Below, in pieces: positions 31,922 to 43,649 of a stretch of DNA of 64,000 bases. The position numbers were made by a program, and so were the translations under genes. The DNA is from Benincasa hispida (taxonomy: Eukaryota > Streptophyta > Magnoliopsida > Cucurbitales > Cucurbitaceae), in assembly GCF_009727055.1 (NCBI RefSeq), contig NW_024063873.1, positions 62,001 through 126,000 on the forward strand, in the 5' to 3' direction. The notes beneath the pieces were generated by a model. It ran no database searches and had not been told where the DNA came from. It saw only the letters and a program-made list of their open reading frames with translations. How positions within the stretch are numbered: the stretch's first letter is position 1; each line of letters starts with the position of its first letter.

Positions 31922-34242
31922 TCTCTCGCCGCCATGTTGGACCATCATCTGTCGCCATGCCCAAACTTACTCGAGCGTCGCCGTTCGTTGAGTCTCACCG
32001 GTAGGTCGCAGTCCGACCTCTCTCTCTAAATTGTCTCTCCCTGTCGGTCTCTCTCTCTCCCTAACAAGTTTCCATTAAAGCTCGCCACCACCTCTTGCAC
32101 CTCACCATTGTCAATTCTATCTGGTAATCGCATTGCTGCCGTCATCGATTCAGCCGTGTGTCATCGTGTCAAACTGGATTTTTGTTTCGGTAAGATTTTA
32201 GAGGTTTTTTTTTTTGGTATTTTTTGAATGGGTCTTGAATACGCGTTGATGTTTGATTTACATTAAGTGATACCCATTATATTCAGACTTTAGATTCGTG
32301 TTTGGAGGAATTTTGAAGTCGACAGTGGGCTGTCCAGCATCCTTAAGGGTGATATTTTGGTGGATATTGGTAAGATTTAAGGTTTTGTAACTCTTTCGAG
32401 TTGAGAATAATTTTTATAAATTAAGTTATTAAGTTTTGTTGGTGATTTTGACACATGTGATTGCATGTTTAGAAGTTTGAATCTAAAGGTTAAAATTTAT
32501 TTTGATTTATGTCCTAGGACTTAATTCAAGATGGTGGATACTAAAAGGGAGGTTTGTTTGCTTGGAAATATTTTTGGGCATTGGATTAAAGATTTGGAGG
32601 ACTCCAGGCTACTTTCCAGCTGCTTTCGGGGCTTTCGATGATATTTCTTCGGTGAGTTTTAAATCATGGGTTACTCTTGATTGAATTATGGTTATGAGAG
32701 AGAGTTTCTTATGTTTGAATTGTTTGTTCGTGGTTGAAGCTGAAAGGCGATTCTGGATCATAAATTCTATGGATAAATACTTTACATTTTTTAGTAAACA
32801 TACAATGGTGTTTAGACCATAAATATTAAAGCTATATCGCGGATCTATGATATAGATATGGTTTGAGGTTTCGGTTAGCCAAAGGAAGATTATTTTAATA
32901 TTAATTAGTGCTCAGTTTCAAGTAAGTATCAGTTTCAAGTAAGTGTCGATACTACTGGAATATTTGAGATGAATATGTGGTTTGGAGTTATTCTTTTAAG
33001 ATCTAAATTAATTTTGGTTTATGCTATAGGATTGATTCAAGACTTCTTCGGGAATTAGATTTCTTGGATTAAATTTAAGGTAAGTGTCTTACTACGTTCT
33101 CCTTGGAACCAATTGCCTCAACCACATGATGATGTTTAGACTGTTATTTATAATGTGATGGATTGTTTTGACTGATAGTGTATGATATGTTAACTGAGGT
33201 ATAACGGTAAATTTTCATTGAGGTAAGTGGCGATGATTAGACTGTTTAAATTAGACTGATTGGACTGTTTATTTTAGACGGTTGAACTGTCTATTTTAGA
33301 CTAGTTGGATTGTTTAAATTAGAATGATTGGACTGTTTATTTTAGATTGATTGGCTATCTATTTTAGACTAATTGGACTAGTTTGACTGTGATGTTTATG
33401 TAAAGTTAACTGATGACGTACTAGTAATTTTAGCCTTAAGATAAACGGCTATAAATATAATAAAGGAGTTATATGTGAATTGATGCATGCTAAGTTATAA
33501 GGTTTTTGTTAACTTTTCTTATTTGGGCAAGTGTGCACATATGACTGTATATGTGCACATTACGAATGATTTGTGAACCTTCGGGTTACACACTATGACT
33601 GATGCATGTTCCTTCAGGTTTATGTTTATGACTGATTTGTGGACCATTGAGTTACACACTATGACTGATGCATGTTCCTTCGGGTTCATGTTTACAACTG
33701 ATTCGTTTACACACTATGACTAATACATGTTCTTTCGTATCACATTTATGACTGATAAGTGACCTGGGTTACATCGATGCCTAGATAGACTAGTTAACAG
33801 ACTGCCTAGAGGGCCCAGTAGCGGATTACTTACTGAGTATTTCATACTCATCTTTTCATCCTTTCTTCCTTTATGTTTTTTTTTTTTCAGGAAATGACAG
33901 GAATAGACCGGCAAGTGAAAGACGGGACCCGTGACAAAGCTATATAGGGACAAGAGAAATCACTTTCACTAAGTCTAAGTTCTTTTTTTAATCATTTGAA
34001 TGTTTTGAAACTAGAATTTAATGTCAGACATAAAATTTTAATGTTTTCTTTATATATGTTTTTAGTGAGACCCTGAATAAATGTTTTATTTGTTTGTTTA
34101 TTTATTGATTTAATAAATTGACTTGAAATATTTATCCCTGTTTCAATGGATTTTTATTATAATGGTTGAAAAGTCTTGGATGTTAATGTGTAGTTATGAG
34201 TAGCAACCCTTATCAGAGTACTCGAAAGATCGTGTTGTTATA
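31922..34242 (+). repeat. Del/Tekay-like gypsy 5' LTR, piece 3 of 3
   Basis: Runs from the Mutator-like element to the primer site. It has a CT-rich start, then AT-rich sequence, tandem 'ttagactgattggactgtt' words (33235-33370), 'cttcgggttacacactatgactgatgcatg' type repeats of about 85 bases (33565-33745) and the palindrome 'gagtatttcatactca' near 33836. The end 'gttgttata' would be GTTACA in the canonical form, with C changed to T. With the other two pieces the LTR is close to 3 kb. Confidence 0.72.
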
Positions 34243-34244
34243 GT

Positions 34245-34256
34245 TGGTATCAGAGT
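34245..34256 (+). promoter_or_regulatory. Primer-binding site of the Del/Tekay-like element
   Basis: TGGTATCAGAGT two bases after the LTR end; complementary to initiator Met tRNA, as in Del/Tekay chromoviruses. Confidence 0.8.
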
Positions 34257-35893
34257 CTAAGTTTTAAGTTCTATAGACTAACTTACGATGTAAGTCTAGG
34301 ATGTATGTTCTTTATGGCCCTTTCACATATCCTTCGTTCTTGCCAGGTATGTTCTATCAATGAATGTTTTATGAATAATGTAATTAAAAGCCTTCATGTT
34401 TAAGCTTTTTGTGTTGACTGATTGTTATTGCTAGCTTAATAGCCAGCAAGAAATTGGTATGAGATGACTAATTTGTGTTGATATTATGGAAAGAAAGATG
34501 TTGTATTTATTTAAGCCATAAAATAAGGTAGGCGAGTAGGAAATTCACCGAAGAATAGTATTAGTTTTGCATTGAGAGAATAAAATTGGTGATGCTATAA
34601 GAAACTTAATCACAAGACACGCGTTCATACATAGGGGATTAAAGTTGCTTCATAAGATGAGAGAGAGGTGAAGAAGAGACTTTAGTTCTATTAAGGACTA
34701 CTAGATATTAGAGACAAAATATTTCAAGAGAAATTTTGGAAGGATAAATAGGTCATGATCACTTTCATGATGTCGAAGTTGGTGGACCGAGTAAGGTATG
34801 GTATTTTGGTTTTTCATATTACGTACCTAAAAGGAAGAAGAAGTATTAGTTGGAGCATAAAACGATAGTATGAGGAACTCTTTACAAGACCTAGATAAGA
34901 TGATTGGTCAAGGATGACCAAGATGGTTGAAATTATAGTTAGCTTTAAAATAGGAGAAAACAAGTTGTTGGATTGAATTTTTCTTAAAGTAGTTGGGTTA
35001 GAGCTATGTTTTTGTTGCAATGAAGAGACTCAAGTAATTTCCTATGCAAGAAGAAAGACAAGTGTTTGGAGTTCAAGAGCAATGTGAACATGTGAAGAAT
35101 ACCCTACTAATGCTTGAAGTTTGAAATTGAATAATAGATTATAAAAGAGTGTAAATGGTCACATGTTTTGGTATAAAGATTATGTTTCACTTAGAAAGGA
35201 AAAAGAGCACCTTGAATTTATTAGTGTTAGCAAAGATAAGTGCCAAAAAAAAGTGTTTAAAAATGCTTTACCATTTTGAGGAGATAAAGAAAATTAATGT
35301 TTTATGACTACAAGTACATAAGGTTGGTTTGACATGCTAAGATAGGATTTTGGTGTTTATTAGCGTTGGTGTTGGTATAAGCATACTGTAGCTACATGTA
35401 ATTTTAGATCTTAGTAATTGTTTATTGAAAAGATTGTTTGTTTAGGGTGCTAGTTGTGGAACTCGGTGATTGCATGAAACCTTTTCCTCAAAATGAAATA
35501 TTAAATAGGGGGCAAATCAAGTATGAGAGAGTGCTTGATATGCTTCTTTTAAGTGAGGATGTCGGGTAACAGTAGTTGCCAGGAGCTATTTAAAGGATAA
35601 GGCTTTGTTAGAGGGAAGGTAAACCATTGAAAGCGCTCAAATTAGTACAAGAAACTAATGAAGCCATCAATTTTATTGCAATGGGAAAGTAATCTAGTTC
35701 TAAATAAAGAACAAGTTGAACATGTGTTAAGATTAAGTAAGTTAAGTCTCCTTAGATGGCCACTAGCACAAGAGGTGGACTTGAGTTGATGGTAAAAAAT
35801 TACTACAGATAAGTTGAAGTAACCAAACCACATATACATGAATTAATCTATAGTTTTTATATGCCTAATGTTTGCCTTGGGCAGAAATTATGT
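34257..35893 (+). other. Decayed interior of the Del/Tekay-like element
   Basis: About 1.6 kb where gag, protease and most of pol should be (normally more than 4 kb). I see only short frames and no recognisable RT, so large deletions must have occurred. It is assigned to the element because it lies between the primer site and a recognisable integrase end. Confidence 0.55.
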
Positions 35894-36060
35894 AGGTTAA
35901 GAAAGTATATGACAAATTGGCCTCATGTTCTGAATTATGAGCACTTGCATTTGAACGAGAACTTGAGTTATGAGAAGCAATCTAAGGAAATTCTTGCTAG
36001 AGAGATGAAGACTTGTTGAAATCCGGAGATAGCGCAAGTTAAAAATTCTTTGGCCCAAGT
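35894..36060 (+). pseudogene. Integrase C-terminal end of a Del/Tekay-like gypsy element
   Basis: The plus-strand frame reads 'LRKYMTNWPHVLNYE', then 'LNENLSYEKQSKEILAREMK'. The Del/Tekay pattern at the end of integrase is LRKY..DPSHV..YE....ENLSYEE.P..ILAREVK.LRNK.I..VKV. A TGA stop interrupts just after 'REMKTC'. The chromodomain-bearing tail is not visible. It is cut by the Athila-like remnant that follows. Confidence 0.75.
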
Positions 36061-38164
36061 ATAATTCCAACTTATTAAAAATTCTTGCTAGAGTGGTACC
36101 TTATTAATTTCCCTTAATAACAAAAACTTGATGCGTTTTGGTGCATTTTATCTATGTGATGATTTAAATGATTTGTACAATCTATAACGCATTTTTTACC
36201 TAGTTGACCCAAGTATAAATCCAACTAGAATCCTGGTGAATCCAGGGTCAAACTCAGGGATTACATTTTATTGATAATCGCTTCCATCTTGATGCAAACT
36301 GTTTGTTAAATATGTTATTTGTTCCTATTCTATCACTAACATAAATGGTGATGGATGCAACTGGTATCACAATTGTAAGTGAAACAGTCTGTATGGAGAG
36401 ATATGAGTTTTGGGTGAAAAAATATATGATTGAGAAAAATATTCACTAACATTCCTAAGCAATTGCATAAATCATGTGTTCAAGCAAATTACTCAAAAAT
36501 CACAACCTACACTTCTCAGTGTATATAACCACCATATCTTATTTCTAGGATGCATACAATGAGTATTTGATGTCAAAGATGTTTCTTTATTTCTAAAGAT
36601 AATCTCTTCTTGTTTTATGAGATCTAAATTCTTTGCTTTCTAAAACATCGATTCATTCAATTTAGAACAATCTTTTGACTTATTCAAATAGTTTATAAAG
36701 TATACATAAAACAAGTTGAATGCACAATTAAGCCTTATTTAGTCATGTTAGTTGCAATGTTTCTCAACCCATAAAGAAATTAGTTGCTCATGGCAAGCAT
36801 ATATTTCAAGTCCTAATATAGCTTGGTAGTTTTGACGCATTGCGTAGACCTCTCAAAGTGCCTCCTATTCTAGATTTGCTAGACCAGTGTTTTCTTTCCT
36901 TTCATTCTTTTACCATTGGAAATATTTCCAGTCTTTAGATGCAGTAAGCTTATTTTTCAAAAATCCTTTACTCATTTCCAAAGCTATCTTATATTCTGTT
37001 TTCAAGAATGGGCTTTTGGTTCAAAATTTAGTAAAAAAAGATTCTCCTTGATGCGCTTACTTTGGTTGAACATGCACTGATCCGAGCATTTCACCTTCAT
37101 TCTAGCTTGTCCCCACAAGTGTCATGCGAACATCCTACTATGAGCAAGGTGCTCTTTTCAGACTTAATTCATGCCTCTGAAAATTTTTAATATAGACAGC
37201 TGAGTTGCGATCAATTACTTTCTGCGTTGATCATGATTCCTACCTTCATTCTGGTTTGCCCCCATGTGTGTCATGCGAACATCCAACTACGAGAAAGTTC
37301 TTATCTTAACGCTTTCTTTTCTTTTCTTTCTTTCTTTTTTTTTTTTGTTGGATAAAAGATAAGATTTTATGATATTTCAAAATAAATCTATTTTGAACAC
37401 ATTTAGCTCAGACCTCTCCCACCCCCAAATTTAGAGGATAGAAAGGTCCTCATTACTGAAAATCGAATTATGCGATGGCATCAGAAAGATATCGCAAAAG
37501 CGTTTTCAGATAAAGCTTGCATGCATACTAACCTCAAGAAATGCTTCCTAAGGCAAAAGTTCTAAATCTAAGTACTAATACTAGTCATACAAATCATTGC
37601 CTTGGTAGTATGGTGTTATCATTGAGGTCATTTGTGGAATACAACCAATTAAAGAAGAATATTAAGAGATCAATTTATATGCAAGAGACAAGCTAAAAGA
37701 AAAGGCAAAAAAAATTGGCACTTGCAATGGAATTCATAATCATTAAATATCAAATACGATGACAAGTATAAAAATAAAAATAATGGAAATCAAAAACCCA
37801 AAATTTTATTTTCGCCTGCATCATTATCATTTTACTCCTGCGGTGGTGTGTTTTCTTTTGGAAATTGCAAAGGAGCTTGGAGATGGGGGAGAATGGCATG
37901 TCCAACCATGAGGCAAGCAAGAACGTCTCAGAAAAACTGAATCATGAAGTAAAATTGCTTGTGTTGCCTCTGTGTTTGCTGGCATATGAAGCTTTTGGTC
38001 ACGGTCTATTAGTGTTGAGCTGTCTGAACTTGCCATTGGAAAAATTCTCTTAACTTGTTGTGTTGTCTAACGAGTCCTTATTGTTGTCGCATCAGGTCAC
38101 TCATCTGACTTGCAATCATGTTCTACTACCGTGAAAACTCATCAAGACTACCTAAGATAGGCTT

Positions 38165-38449
38165 TTAGATGTTATCGTGAAGGAATCTGTACCACTCATC
38201 AACTTTTGGGTCAACTTCTTCTTCAGACGCATTAGGATTTTGGCTTTGGCTTTTTTCACCGGCATGATGTCCACTGGTCTCACCAATGCTCGATCCACCA
38301 CCTACTTCAAGTGTAGGAGTTGGTAAGCTTGGGTCATCAACAGTGGGTATGGTTGGTTGGATGTTTGGGACCGGCTTCTCAGGGACCAGAGCTTGTTGTG
38401 TTATATAGGGGGAAGGTGAGGGCAATGGTAATTTTGGTGTGATGGGCAA
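38165..38449 (-). pseudogene. Pro/Ser-rich frame of the Athila-like remnant
   Basis: 94 codons, Pro-rich ('LPLPSPSPYITQQALVPEKP'), then acidic, ending 'DEWYRFLHDNI'. No fold recognised. It lies on the same strand as, and downstream of, 38685-38981 and is probably the tail of the same protein. Confidence 0.4.
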
Positions 38450-38684
38450 AATGGGAAGAGAGCATTCTTCAAGACAGGAAGGGCACTTGTTCAGATCAAC
38501 ATCAAATCTAGGGGACTCCCTATGTAATAGTGATGCAAAATGGTTCTACATCAAATTCTTCCTAAAGCGGAGGAGAGTCTAACCTAGGTTTAGGCAAGGA
38601 GGTTTTGTTTCGGTGGGAAAGAGGCTTCTCAACTTGGGGTAATGTGATCACCCTTTCATCAACATTTGACGAAATGACCACTTT

Positions 38685-38981
38685 TCACTTCTTTTGTTGA
38701 GACGGCTTTGGAGGAGTTTGAGCTTGTTGTTGGGATCGACACTTTGTTGGTTGCTTTGACTGATTGTGGGCTTGATGCACTGGTAATCTCATGAGGCGGC
38801 AGAGAGACTGACTTGTGAGTATGCCTCTCATTTTCACTTCCTCTTTTTCTTCAAACCAACCCTGCATTGTGCACAGCCTTGTAATTAGCGATTGGAAGAA
38901 CAATTGCCCCCTTGGTTTCGAGAACGAAGTCCATATCTTCCCTGCGATAATGTGACCAAAGTTGATCAGAATCAATCGCAT
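38685..38981 (-). pseudogene. Env-like / 'putative plant transposon protein' fragment
   Basis: 98 codons starting 'MRLILINFGHIIAGKIWTSF', then 'GQLFFQSLITRLCTMQGW', then Gln/Pro/Lys-rich. This resembles the segment annotated in many plant genomes as a putative plant transposon protein, found downstream of pol in Athila-type elements; the resemblance is from memory. The N-terminal part is missing because copia sequence begins at 39024. Confidence 0.5.
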
Positions 38982-39023
38982 TATGCATTAAATTGCCATC
39001 ATACATTCTCTTAATGTTGCCCA

Positions 39024-39791
39024 TTTAATGTATGTCATATTATGTACACATCTAGACATATGTTTTGCAATTCGAATAGTTAGCAGGTTTTAGTCCAACC
39101 TTGGATAAAGTCATTGGACTGCTATTAAAAACATTGTCAAATATCTTCGGAGAATGAGAGACTATATGTTCATGTATGGCTCTAAGGATTTTATCCTTAC
39201 TGGATACACTAATTCTAATTTTCAGACTGATGTGGATTCCAGGAAATCTACTATGGAATCAGTATTCACTCTAAATGGAGAATCTATAATATGGAGGGTT
39301 ATAAAGCAAAATTATATTGATCCACCATAGAAGTGGAATATGTAGCTTAATGTGAAGCAGCCAAAGAAGCAGTATGGCTTAGAAAGTTCTTAAATGATTT
39401 GGAAGTAGGTCTAAATATGCATTTGTCAATCACTCTCTATTGTGATAACAGTGGAGCAATTCTTAATTCAAAAGAACCAAGAAGCCATAAACGCGAAAAG
39501 CACATCCAACATAAGGAACATCTCATTCATGAGATAGTACATCGAGCAGACGTGATCATCACACAGATAGCCTCAAAAGACTATTTAGCTGATCAATTTA
39601 CAAAGATCCTCACGGCTAAAGTGTTCGAGGGTCACCTAGTCAGACTAAGACTACAAGCTTCATAAATCTAGGGCAAAGGGAAGAATTTATGGGTATATAG
39701 ATGTCCTAGTTTATTGCATTTATTCTCTCATACTCAACATTGTATATCTTTATATGGTTTACCCCACTAGAGTTGTAGTCAAGCGGGACTT
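39024..39791 (+). pseudogene. Copia B-family pol 3' end (RT tail and RNase H)
   Basis: Starts in the RT connection region, matching 47776-47890 base by base. It continues with 'LTGYTNSNFQTD'-type sequence and broken 'SV*'. It then enters the frame 39399-39665 with 'ITLYCDNSGAILNSKEPRSH' and 'IASKDYLADQFTKILTAKVF'. Stops occur at 39330-39350. It is followed by the purine tract 'aagcgggact' and the LTR at 39792. Its upstream two-thirds are missing, cut at the junction with the gypsy remnant at 39023/39024. Confidence 0.85.
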
Positions 39792-41619
39792 TATTGGGAA
39801 ATGTCCTAAAACTCGCAGTTTGTAAACTTTAAACATATTCTATTCACAATAAAGATGTTGAGATTTTTTCAATAAAGTTGTTATTGAATATTTCATTTAT
39901 AGATTTCTAAATCCAATAAATTAATGAACCTATGGCTATAGCATACTTTATGTAGAGACATAAAAGAGAATCAAGTTTGAGTATATAGCCAAAACGGTCT
40001 ATAAGAATATGGATAGGGTAGGGTATCTTATCCTGGAACACTATGGATGCAGCCCATTTTGTATATTGATACAAACGATGTGATCCCAAAGTCGTTCATG
40101 TGAAGACATGCAAGTGGAAACATCCTATGCAAAATATGTTTGTATAAGACTGGACTATGAAATAATCACTTTTCTATATAATGACCGCTTACTGTGACTA
40201 TTTCAATTTGATGACCTAAGGTAACTCGATCTTAATATTGAGCTAACTATGAACTCCTACTTATTTGGGATTATCCTTTAATCTTTATGGGTGAGAATGG
40301 CTCAACATCGTCGCTCAATAAGCCTCCCATTTTAGGGATAAGACCGGATAGATAGCTGGGGACATAGTCCTACAAGACGAAATTCGCTCCTACTCATCTT
40401 AGAGTTAGTAGATAGATTGTTCCCTTTAAGTATTGACTCCTGGTCTTGAACAAAGGGACCCCGCCCTCTCTATGGCTGAGAGAGACTCGGTTTATTGGTA
40501 GGACCATAAACCAATCGTTCATTAGAGGATCAGTGGAGTTTTAAGAAGCAAGATCTATTATATAGGTAAAACGGTAATTTTGACCTAATTGTAAATACGA
40601 TCAACCTATGAAGGATCGACTTATTGATTATGGTTAAATCAAGTGTACATAAATGTAACTACAGTGAGGAGAGTACAACTATTGAGCTATAGTGGTGTCT
40701 CGGTAATTATTGAATATTGATTAATTTGGTCTAAAGAGTTTAACCAATTAACCTCATATCAGTGGATCTCATGATCTATAGGTCTATTAGATCCTCTACT
40801 AGCTCATAAAATGATTAAACCTTATAATACATATTGAGAGAATTTGAAATGTTCAAATTCGGTTTAGGGTTTGGGTTATTATATTCGATATAATTAATGT
40901 TTGATTATCGAATTAAACAAATCGGAGAATTTATAATATTTAAATAAGATCTCAATATTATGTGTGTGTGTGAATATAGATTCATATTTAAATTACGTAT
41001 TTTATTTATTTAATATTTGATATAAAATTAATAATAAATTAATTAATTTTGTATTTATTTATTTATTTATCCATTTAAAAAATTAGGCATTTATACATTT
41101 TTGTTTGAATAAAGTTAATTTAAATGAATAAATAAAAGAAAATGGATGGAAAGTGGGATTTTCCCACATTTTCCATCCATAAACACCTAATCAAGCATGC
41201 AAGTGGGTTGTTAAGTGTCATATTTTGGTTTAATCCAGCTTGCATGATCTGAGTTTATAAAAAGAAGTTTTTAATTTGATTAAAGAGTTCGTGCAAATTT
41301 TCAATTTGGAGAGAAAAGCAAGTTTTCTATCAAAACTCACTCGAAATCAAAATTCATTCCAAAATTCCTCTTAATTTGGGTTCCACCACCCAATCTAAGG
41401 CCTAAGAATAGTAAAGAAGGTTTTTGTGGTACTCTACTTCAAGGATTGAAGAAGAAATTTGTGGAGATTTAGAACAAATTTGAGGATTCATCAAAGGTCG
41501 TATTCTTGAAACCCTATTTTTTATACTTTCATGAACATGCATGCTAATCCACTAAAATTGATGTAGTTAAAGTGCTTAGGGTCCTAATAGCTTGCGTGTG
41601 TTGAATGTCAACTCCATCA
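39792..41619 (+). repeat. Copia B-family LTR shared by two element copies
   Basis: 1828 bases, beginning TATTGGGAAATG (canonical TG changed to TA) and ending CCATCA. A pol 3' end with purine tract lies directly before it and a primer site directly after it. It is therefore the 3' LTR of the copy on its left and the 5' LTR of the copy on its right. It contains 'tgtgtgtgtg' at 40963-40973. Confidence 0.88.
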
Positions 41620-41621
41620 AT

Positions 41622-41636
41622 TGGTATCGGAGCATG
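41622..41636 (+). promoter_or_regulatory. Primer-binding site of copia B2
   Basis: TGGTATCGGAGCATG, two bases after the LTR; one substitution (A to G) from the sequence in copia B1. Confidence 0.88.
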
Positions 41637-43649
41637 ATTTAAGCACTCAATTCACTAATATTTTAGCTTGATGGGTGTTTTTCATGAGTTGCATGAAATG
41701 GGTGTTGAAATGGATGTATTATAGTTTTGGGATTATACTTCTCTTCAATTATGATGTAATTCTTGTAATTGACTCTTTGTTAATGGGTTTTAGTGTGTGA
41801 TTAAGAGTCTATAAATTTGTTAGAGTCAATAGAGTTGCAATTAGGTTGTAATTGAAGAATATTTGAAGCATCCTCAGTAGCAAAAAGCAGTAGGTGAGGC
41901 TTCTACCTCACAGCGTTGCAACACTATCCTTGGAGCGTTGCAACACTATTCTTCAGCCAACCCAAAAAAGGAGGGAAAAACTTGTGGCGTTTCAATGCTG
42001 GGGTTGAAGCATTGCAACGTTGGTTTGAAGCGTTACAACAATGTTCATCCCAGCCCAAAACACGCGCGCACGAACCAACCAATGGTTCAACTGAACTAGT
42101 TCGACCGGTTTGGGTCTTGGAGGTCCGGTTCAACCTGTTTCAGTCTAGTTTAGCCCAAATTTCTTTCTTAAAGGTCCGTTTCGGGTGGTTTAGAGCTAGT
42201 TCGGGTCGGTTCAAGCGGTTCAAGACCTGTATTAAGTTTTTTTAAATAATTTTAGGTTTTTACTTGCTTAGGATGCCAAAACCAGTCCATTTCAGTGTAT
42301 GCTTAATTATTTATGCATTTCGAATGTATATTTAATTAAATTAAATCTTGTATGTGCATAAAGTATGCCATGTAGATTTAAACTCCCACCATAGGAAGCA
42401 TGTATCATGCATTGAAAGTATGTTATAATATGTTATAATATATAGTATGCATAATTTAGGGTTTCATGTATTTAATATAAGCTATTATATTAAATTATGG
42501 AGTGCTTGATGTATGTTATAGTATGTCTATAGTTTTATAAAGTGTGATAGAATGAATTAGACATTTAAAATCTATAACAAAGATAAGATGCATGCTGACT
42601 TAGGGTTAAAAAATAACAACTTGTTTTATTAGTTAAAATAGGTCGTTATCTTGTAAAACTCTGGTTACAAACTCAATCGAACTATCTTCCTATCTAAGGC
42701 TGGAGGTATTTAAGTTGACGATTTATGAAACACCTATTACTTGGGGATTATAGCTGGATTATTGAGCATTGTTAACCCGGTTTTATGAGCATGTGTGAAT
42801 GATGTGAGGTAATAAAATTGTTTTATTACTTAGACATCGTAAGTTAAATCCAAATATAATCGTTATACTTAGATAATCACTTAGAATTATGATGGTTTTT
42901 TGTTCGGATTATACCTAAGTATAGAATATACCCAAACAAATAGAACACTTCAGTGGGAGATTAATAACATATATGACATATTATTTTAAGCTCTCACGTC
43001 CCTAGAAGTCTACACCATGAGATCTATACTTAACTTCGTATCGCTTTTATCATGGCTACTCCACTCAGAAAGTGTTTGCATGGATCAATAACAAGATGAA
43101 TAGGGGAAGTAGTTCATAGTAAGTGGGTGAAGGAAATGTGTTAACATATCCAACGGTCTCTTTCACTAGTTTAGATCGTGAGATTTTTATGTTACATCTA
43201 CTGTTGTTTTTAAGCAGCATTAGCTAGTCATTTTTCAACGACTGCCCCTCGGAGGGTTGTAACACAGGATCCAGAGCAACTCAAACTTTAGTAATAAAGA
43301 GGGTTTCTTGGTCTTGTCTTCACCATTGTCTTCTAATTCGAGCGCTTGTTGATACCGTTCTATAGAAAATAGAGGGTCACACTTACAAAAGTTACTAAGT
43401 GTTAGTAAGTTCTTAACCGAAAATGGTAACTAAATAACTAATGGAATAAAGAGTTATTCTAAAATTAGTATTTAGTCAAGAATATCTTGCTTCAGTGAAG
43501 GAATATTTGACTGCCCCTCGGTAGCATCTATTCTGACTCACTAAAATATCATTACAAATAAATAATGAATTCTAGGTACATTATTACTTTTGATAAAATG
43601 AATTTGGATTTAGATATAATTTTCTAAAAGAATTTGTTTATGTTTTAGT
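41637..43649 (+). other. Copia B2 long untranslated leader
   Basis: Corresponds to the 2-kb leader of copia B1. The first part holds four to five imperfect 'agcgttgcaacactat' repeats (41911-42040) and a GGTTC/CCGG-rich tract (42075-42235). The rest is AT-rich. The word pair 'gactgcccctcgg' occurs at 43242 and 43511. Confidence 0.7.

Larger units (their letters stand above)
36061..39023 (-). mobile_element. Athila-like gypsy remnant (LTR piece, 3' region, env-like coding)
   Basis: The left part (36061-36500) shares with the Athila-like LTRs at 51509 and 55994 the block 'acccaagtataaatcc' followed by 'cagggtcaaactcagggatt'. The middle part has two copies of a 'cccca..tgtcatgcgaacatcc' motif (37110, 37260) and the purine tract 'ctaaatttgggggtg' on the minus strand (37420-37434), as the complete element does near 53735-54100. 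The right part has minus-strand frames described separately. No second LTR or RT is present. It is truncated on the right by copia sequence at 39024. Confidence 0.65.
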
